Assembly: GCA_964650965.1 (NCBI GenBank)
Contig: CAZYYO010000084.1
Coordinates: 1-9,232 of the forward strand
Direction of reading: 5' to 3'
From: CAZYYO01 sp964650965
GTDB lineage: Bacteria > Bacillota > Clostridia > Lachnospirales > Lachnospiraceae
Length of the DNA stretch: 9,232 bases
A program made the translations under genes and the position numbers. Shown in pieces: positions 5,626-9,232 of the stretch. The notes under the pieces were generated by a model, which was not told the DNA's origin, searched no databases, and saw only the letters and a program-made list of their open reading frames with translations. How positions within the stretch are numbered: the first letter of the stretch is position 1; every line of letters begins with the position of its first letter.

Positions 5626-6252
5626 TTGAAAACCTTTCTTAATCCGCTCACCACCCAGGAGGAATCAGAGTATTTAATGCAAATGGCCAGTGGCAATCAT
5701 GAGGCAAAGGAAAAGCTGGTGGAACATAATATGCGTCTGGTAGCTCATGTGGCCAAAAAATATTATAATCCTGAGGATGAAATTCCAGATTTGATTTCCA
5801 TCGGAACCATTGGCCTGTTAAAGGCGGTTGATACTTATAATTCTTCCAAGGGAAGCAAGCTTGCAACGTATGCAGCCCGGTGTATTGATAATGAACTTCT
5901 TATGTATTTTCGCTCCAAGAGAAAATGGGCAAAGGATGTCTCCTTATATGAACCTATTGGAACAGATAAAGAGGGAAATCAGATTCATCTTTTTGATGTT
6001 ATTGAAGAGGAAGAGATTGATGTGGTGGAGAAAATTGAGTTAGAGCAGAACATAAAAAAGCTCCAGACGATGCTGCCGCAGCTACTTGATGAGAGAGAAC
6101 TACAGATTATTTCCCTACGCTACGGATTAATGGAGCAGGAGGAAATTACCCAACGGGAAGTGGCAAAAAAAATGCATATTTCCAGATCGTATGTTTCTAG
6201 ATTAGAGAAAAGAGCTCTTGCAAAATTAAAAGCTGTATTTATTGATATTTAG
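5626..6252 (+). CDS. sigK: RNA polymerase sporulation sigma factor, SigK type, 208 aa
   Basis: This is a sigma-70 family factor with region 2 (HNMRLVAHVAKKYYN, DLISIGTIGLLKAVDTY, KLATYAARCIDNELLMYF) and a region 4 helix-turn-helix (TQREVAKKMHISRSYVSRLEKRALAKLK). The central VSLYEPIGTDKEGNQIHLFDV and the SRSYVSRLEKRAL helix resemble SigK more than SigE. SigK directs late mother-cell genes for cortex, coat and spore release. The TTG start gives MKTFLNPLTTQEE, which begins about where mature Bacillus SigK begins, so there is no inhibitory pro-sequence to be cleaved; the clostridial factor in C. difficile is likewise reported to lack one. The ATG at 5608 would add six residues and would not change this. 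The gene is not split by a skin-type element. A strong terminator follows the stop. SigE or a paralogue is a less likely alternative. Confidence 0.87.
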   Translation: MKTFLNPLTTQEESEYLMQMASGNHEAKEKLVEHNMRLVAHVAKKYYNPEDEIPDLISIGTIGLLKAVDTYNSSKGSKLATYAARCIDNELLMYFRSKRKWAKDVSLYEPIGTDKEGNQIHLFDVIEEEEIDVVEKIELEQNIKKLQTMLPQLLDERELQIISLRYGLMEQEEITQREVAKKMHISRSYVSRLEKRALAKLKAVFIDI

Positions 6253-6257
6253 TCTTT

Positions 6258-6299
6258 AAAAAAGATAGAAATTATGATAATATAATTTCTATCTTTTTT
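6258..6299 (+). terminator. Intrinsic terminator of sigK (possibly bidirectional)
   Basis: Two perfectly complementary 18-base arms (6258-6275 and 6282-6299) enclose a six-base loop, GATAAT. The lower stem is A6 pairing with T6, so the T run follows the GATAGAAATTAT stem and serves as the release tract. Only two GC pairs are present. The same element reads as a hairpin plus T-tract on the minus strand. Confidence 0.88.
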
Positions 6300-6302
6300 C
6301 TT

Positions 6303-6320
6303 TGCAGCAATTCGACTGCA
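6303..6320. repeat. Short inverted repeat upstream of comM
   Basis: TGCAG (6303-6307) and CTGCA (6316-6320) flank an eight-base spacer in the comM leader. There is no T-tract, so it is not a terminator. It may be a small operator or chance. Confidence 0.25.
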
Positions 6321-6335
6321 TTTCCCTTTATAAAT

Positions 6336-6341
6336 AAGGAG
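6336..6341 (+). promoter_or_regulatory. Ribosome-binding site for the TTG start of comM
   Basis: AAGGAG lies seven bases before the TTG at 6349, the optimal spacing. It supports a TTG start directly ahead of the conserved N-terminus. Confidence 0.85.
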
Positions 6342-6348
6342 ATTACAA

Positions 6349-7878
6349 TTGTATAGTACAGTAACAACAGCAATTCTTCATGGAATTGAAAGCCGACTTG
6401 TTCAGGTAGAGTCAGATATTAGTGATGGTATGCCTATCTTTGAAATGGTGGGATTTTTGTCATCAGAAGTTAAGGAAGCTAAGGAGCGGGTGCGCACCGC
6501 CCTTAGAAACTGCGGTTACCAGCTTCCGGTGAAGCGAATTACAGTGAATCTGTCCCCAGCCAATATTCGAAAGACAGGTTCAGGATTTGATCTTGCCATT
6601 GCGGTAGGAATATTTGCTGCCATGTATCCAGTAGATGAGAATTTGCTAAAGGCGTGTGTTTGTATTGGAGAACTAGGGCTGGATGGAAGAGTGCAGCCGG
6701 TGCATGGAATTTTGCCTATGGTGCTTAAGGCCATGGAGGAAGGAAAGAAATATTGCCTGATTCCTGCAGAAAACTATTCGGAGGCAGCATTGGTACCCAA
6801 TATTATACCTGTATGCACCAATCATTTTCAGGAAGCAGTTCAATTTGTACAAACAGGAGAATACAGGAAACATTTCCCCATGGAATCAGACAATAGGAGC
6901 TGTTATAAGGAAGAGTCCTATGATTTTTTGATGATACATGGTCAACATTTACTGAAGAGAGCCTGTGAGGTCGCAATGAGCGGGATGCATAACATGCTGA
7001 TGATTGGTCCGCCGGGAGCGGGAAAAACAATGGTTGCCCGTTGTATTCCATCGATTCTTCCTCCCATGAATCAAAAGGAGCAAATGGAATTATCCAAGAT
7101 ATATAGTGTGTGTGGACTGTTTCGAGAGCGGGAACAGCTGATGAATCAAAGACCCTTTCGAAGTCCGCACCATACCATTAGTGAGGCTGGACTTACAGGA
7201 GGAGGAAGTGTACCAAAGCCGGGAGAGATTTCGCTGGCAAGCTATGGGGTATTATTTTTAGACGAACTGCCGGAATTTCGCAAGAATACTTTAGAAGTGC
7301 TTAGGCAGCCATTAGAGGAGAAAAAGATACATCTGTCCAGGGTCAGTGGCGATTATGAGTTCCCGGCCCAGTTTGTTTTGGTGGCAGCTATGAATCCATG
7401 TAAATGTGGGTATTATCCCGATTTAAATAAATGCCAATGCTCCCTTTTGGATATTAGACAATATCTTGGGAAAATTAGTCAGCCGTTATTAGACCGCATT
7501 GATATCTGTGTAGAAGCACCTCAGGTAGAGTACCATGACCTGATTTCCCAGGAAAAAGAAGAATCTTCGGTGGATATTCGACGTAGAGTCATAGCTTGCC
7601 ATGAATTGCAGAGAAAGCGTTATGGTAACACAGGCATTACATACAACAGCCAGATTCCGGTGGAACAGATGGAACAATACTGCCATTTAGGAAAAAAGGA
7701 ACAGTCCTATATGGAAATGATGTATGAGAAGATGCAGCTGACGGCAAGAACCTATCATAAGCTGTTAAGAGTAGCCAGAACCATTGCGGATCTTGCACAA
7801 GAAGAGCAGATTTCTATTACACATTTGCAGGAAGCAGTATGCTATCGGGGAATTGATAAGAAATATTGGGGAGAATAA
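6349..7878 (+). CDS. comM: ComM/YifB-type AAA+ ATPase (Mg-chelatase-like), 509 aa
   Basis: The protein has the full ComM/YifB architecture. An N-terminal S5-like domain (about 15-150) contains MVGFLSSEVKEAKERVRTALRN and INLSPANIRK-type residues. A central AAA+ core has Walker A GPPGAGKT at 220-227 and Walker B LFLDE with D305-E306. A four-cysteine NPCKC...CQC cluster lies at 349-364, and the C-terminal Mg-chelatase-like domain ends with ARTYHKLLRVARTIADLA. In Gram-negative bacteria ComM is a hexameric branch-migration helicase that extends recombination of incoming DNA in natural transformation. In Firmicutes its role is less tested, so a function in recombination is inferred. The start is TTG at 6349 with a strong AAGGAG. 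dprA begins two bases after its stop, so they form an operon. No convincing promoter sits in the gap after the sigK terminator. Confidence 0.94.
   Translation: MYSTVTTAILHGIESRLVQVESDISDGMPIFEMVGFLSSEVKEAKERVRTALRNCGYQLPVKRITVNLSPANIRKTGSGFDLAIAVGIFAAMYPVDENLLKACVCIGELGLDGRVQPVHGILPMVLKAMEEGKKYCLIPAENYSEAALVPNIIPVCTNHFQEAVQFVQTGEYRKHFPMESDNRSCYKEESYDFLMIHGQHLLKRACEVAMSGMHNMLMIGPPGAGKTMVARCIPSILPPMNQKEQMELSKIYSVCGLFREREQLMNQRPFRSPHHTISEAGLTGGGSVPKPGEISLASYGVLFLDELPEFRKNTLEVLRQPLEEKKIHLSRVSGDYEFPAQFVLVAAMNPCKCGYYPDLNKCQCSLLDIRQYLGKISQPLLDRIDICVEAPQVEYHDLISQEKEESSVDIRRRVIACHELQRKRYGNTGITYNSQIPVEQMEQYCHLGKKEQSYMEMMYEKMQLTARTYHKLLRVARTIADLAQEEQISITHLQEAVCYRGIDKKYWGE
7868..7873 (+). promoter_or_regulatory. 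Ribosome-binding site of dprA inside the end of comM
   Basis: GGGGAG lies seven bases before the ATG at 7881 and within the last codons of comM. It favours 7881 over the in-frame TTG at 7866, which would overlap comM and has no such site. Confidence 0.8.
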
Positions 7879-7880
7879 GG

Positions 7881-8978
7881 ATGGATTATGAATTATGGTT
7901 ATATAATATAGAAGGAATCGGAAATGTGACCATTCAGAAATTACTGACCTGTTTTGGAAGTGCCAGACAAATATATCAGGCATCGGAACAGGAAATGAGT
8001 CAATTATCTTTTTTGTCGTCCCAGCAGCTGAAAAAAATTCTTCAATGGAAAGACCAACGCTTCCTTCAGGCCCAGGCGAAACTGAAAGAAAAATTAAAAA
8101 AAGAGGCAATATCTTTTGTTACCACAGAAAGCTGCAACTATCCAAATAAGCTAAGGGATATTTATGACCTGCCTTACGGATTGTTTTATCAAGGCAGCCT
8201 TCCTATGGATGATCGGCCTGGTGCAGCCATTGTGGGAGCCAGAAGATGCTCCGCTTATGGCAGGGCAATGGCAGAAGAATTGGCAAAAGAATTAAGTATA
8301 AGAGGCTATGAAATTATTAGCGGAATGGCAAAAGGTATTGATACAGCGGCACATCAGGGGGCTCTTCGTGCTGGAGGAACAACCTATGCGGTGTTAGGGT
8401 GCGGTGTAGATATTTGTTATCCCAGGGAAAACATTGGTTTATACGAAGAAATCAGAACCTGCGGGGGAATATTAAGTGAATCCGCCCCGGGAACCCAGCC
8501 ACTAGCTCATTTATTTCCGGCCCGCAATCGTATGATTAGTGGGTTGTCAAATCTAGTGATTGTGGTGGAAGCAAAAGAAAAAAGTGGTTCCTTAATTACA
8601 TCGGATTTTGCTTTAGAACAGGGACGGGACATTTATGCAGTTCCAGGGAGAATGACAGATGCAATGAGTGCAGGATGCAACCAGTTGATTGCACAGGGCG
8701 CTGGAATCATTACCAGTATCGAGGGCTTGTTAAATGATTTACAGGAGCTTCCAGTTTCCGGCAAAAGGCAAGAGGAAAAGAAACCGGAAAAAAAATTATC
8801 CCTTGAAAAAGAAGAATCGTTGGTGTATAGTTGTTTCGATTTCTATCCCAAAGCGATTGAACAGGTAAGAAAGGAAACAAATATGGAATTGTTACCGCTT
8901 CTATCAGTAATCATGAAGCTTTGTTCAATGGGATTGATACAGGAAAGTTTTAAAAATCAGTATATTAGAATCCGATGA
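7881..8978 (+). CDS. dprA: DNA-processing protein DprA, 365 aa
   Basis: DprA binds incoming single-stranded DNA, protects it and loads RecA during transformation, and it is also widespread in bacteria not known to be competent. The N-terminal helix-hairpin-helix-like part (YELWLYNIEGIGNVTIQKLLTCFG, 3-26) is followed by the Rossmann-like core. Its signatures are VGARRCSAYG (118-127), SGMAKGIDTAAHQGAL (147-162), LGCGVDICYP (172-181), FPARNRMISGLS (212-223) and SGSLITSDFALEQGRDIYAVPG (235-256). A Lys/Glu-rich linker (about 294-312) leads to a C-terminal winged-helix-like segment. Length and motifs are complete. The start at 7881 is two bases after the comM stop, and topA begins 18 bases after its own stop, so the three are very probably one transcription unit. 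Confidence 0.96.
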   Translation: MDYELWLYNIEGIGNVTIQKLLTCFGSARQIYQASEQEMSQLSFLSSQQLKKILQWKDQRFLQAQAKLKEKLKKEAISFVTTESCNYPNKLRDIYDLPYGLFYQGSLPMDDRPGAAIVGARRCSAYGRAMAEELAKELSIRGYEIISGMAKGIDTAAHQGALRAGGTTYAVLGCGVDICYPRENIGLYEEIRTCGGILSESAPGTQPLAHLFPARNRMISGLSNLVIVVEAKEKSGSLITSDFALEQGRDIYAVPGRMTDAMSAGCNQLIAQGAGIITSIEGLLNDLQELPVSGKRQEEKKPEKKLSLEKEESLVYSCFDFYPKAIEQVRKETNMELLPLLSVIMKLCSMGLIQESFKNQYIRIR

Positions 8979-8981
8979 AAT

Positions 8982-8985
8982 GGAG
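8982..8985 (+). promoter_or_regulatory. Weak, distant ribosome-binding site of topA
   Basis: GGAG lies 11 bases before the ATG at 8997, further than usual. No better site or in-frame start lies nearby, and the start matches the conserved TopA N-terminus. Confidence 0.5.
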
Positions 8986-8996
8986 AAAAAATTAAA

Positions 8997-9232
8997 ATGG
9001 CTAAGTATCTTGTAATTGTGGAATCCCCTGCAAAAGTGAAGACAATCAAGAAATTTCTTGGAAAAAATTATGAAGTAATGGCAAGCAACGGACATGTGAG
9101 AGATCTTCCAAAAAGTACCTTGGGATTTGACGCAGAACATGATTTTGAACCAAAATATATAACGATTCGAGGAAAGGGAACGTTATTAGCAGGCTTAAGA
9201 AAAGAAGTAAAAAAAGCAGATAAAATATATCT
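8997..9232 (+). CDS. topA: DNA topoisomerase I, N-terminal 78 residues (3' truncated by window edge)
   Basis: The visible part is the start of the TOPRIM domain of a type IA topoisomerase, which relaxes negative supercoils behind RNA polymerase. MAKYLVIVESPAKVKTIKKFLG places the metal-binding and catalytic glutamate at E9, the same position as in E. coli TopA, and ASNGHVRDLPKSTLGFD is the next conserved block. The catalytic tyrosine and the rest lie beyond the window. It starts 18 bases after the dprA stop with no terminator between. The dprA-topA order is the usual one in Firmicutes, including Bacillus subtilis, so the gene is expected to be read from the comM/dprA transcript. Confidence 0.97.
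   Translation, partial: MAKYLVIVESPAKVKTIKKFLGKNYEVMASNGHVRDLPKSTLGFDAEHDFEPKYITIRGKGTLLAGLRKEVKKADKIY

Noticed and set aside
6329..6334. TATAAA as the -10 box of comM.
   Set aside because: The start point would fall in the ribosome-binding site, and no -35 lies at 16-18 bases.
1..9232. Mobile element, CRISPR array, defence island or phage region.
   Set aside because: I found no repeats with spacers, transposase, integrase or phage proteins. All genes but the GH13-like and DUF-type ones are ordinary chromosomal genes.

Overview
The window looks like chromosomal DNA of a low-to-moderate-GC, spore-forming clostridial Firmicute, most likely of the Lachnospiraceae type. The grounds are the Gram-positive Shine-Dalgarno sequences (AAAGGAG, GGAGG), TTG starts behind strong ribosome-binding sites, TATAAT-type promoters, a sporulation sigma factor of the SigK type, and a DUF1292 protein. 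The genus is not determined. Ten protein genes fill almost all of it; no intergenic stretch exceeds 160 bases. I see no tRNA, rRNA, CRISPR array, insertion sequence or prophage.

Layout. (1) Bases 2-541, plus strand: the 3' end of a UvrD/PcrA-type superfamily 1 helicase gene. (2) Bases 459-1881, minus strand: a two-gene operon, an HD-GYP cyclic-di-GMP phosphodiesterase followed by a DUF1292 protein, with the second ribosome-binding site overlapping the first stop codon. This operon runs head-on into the helicase gene. The two genes overlap by 83 bp, and a strong minus-strand terminator lies inside the helicase coding sequence. (3) Bases 1882-2036: a divergent promoter region with a dyad in the phosphodiesterase promoter. 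(4) Bases 2037-3878, plus: a GH13 isoamylase/GlgX-like protein whose catalytic motifs are largely destroyed although the reading frame is intact. (5) Bases 3949-4491: a DUF5662 HD-like protein with its own promoter. (6) Bases 4524-5528: trpS. (7) Bases 5626-6252: sigK-like, closed by an 18-bp perfect hairpin terminator. (8) Bases 6349 to the end: comM, dprA and the start of topA, closely packed as one operon for DNA processing, recombination and topology.

How the genes fit together. comM, dprA and topA form a familiar Firmicute DNA-handling cluster. Next to it, sigK would act in the mother cell late in sporulation. The phosphodiesterase would lower cyclic-di-GMP; its link to the divergent glucan-binding-like protein is only positional. 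The most unusual item is the GH13 protein: it keeps the isoamylase scaffold but has lost the nucleophile Asp, the transition-state Asp, the catalytic Arg and the loop between conserved regions I and II, which points to a pseudoenzyme with a binding or regulatory role. The second is the convergent antisense arrangement at 304-541.
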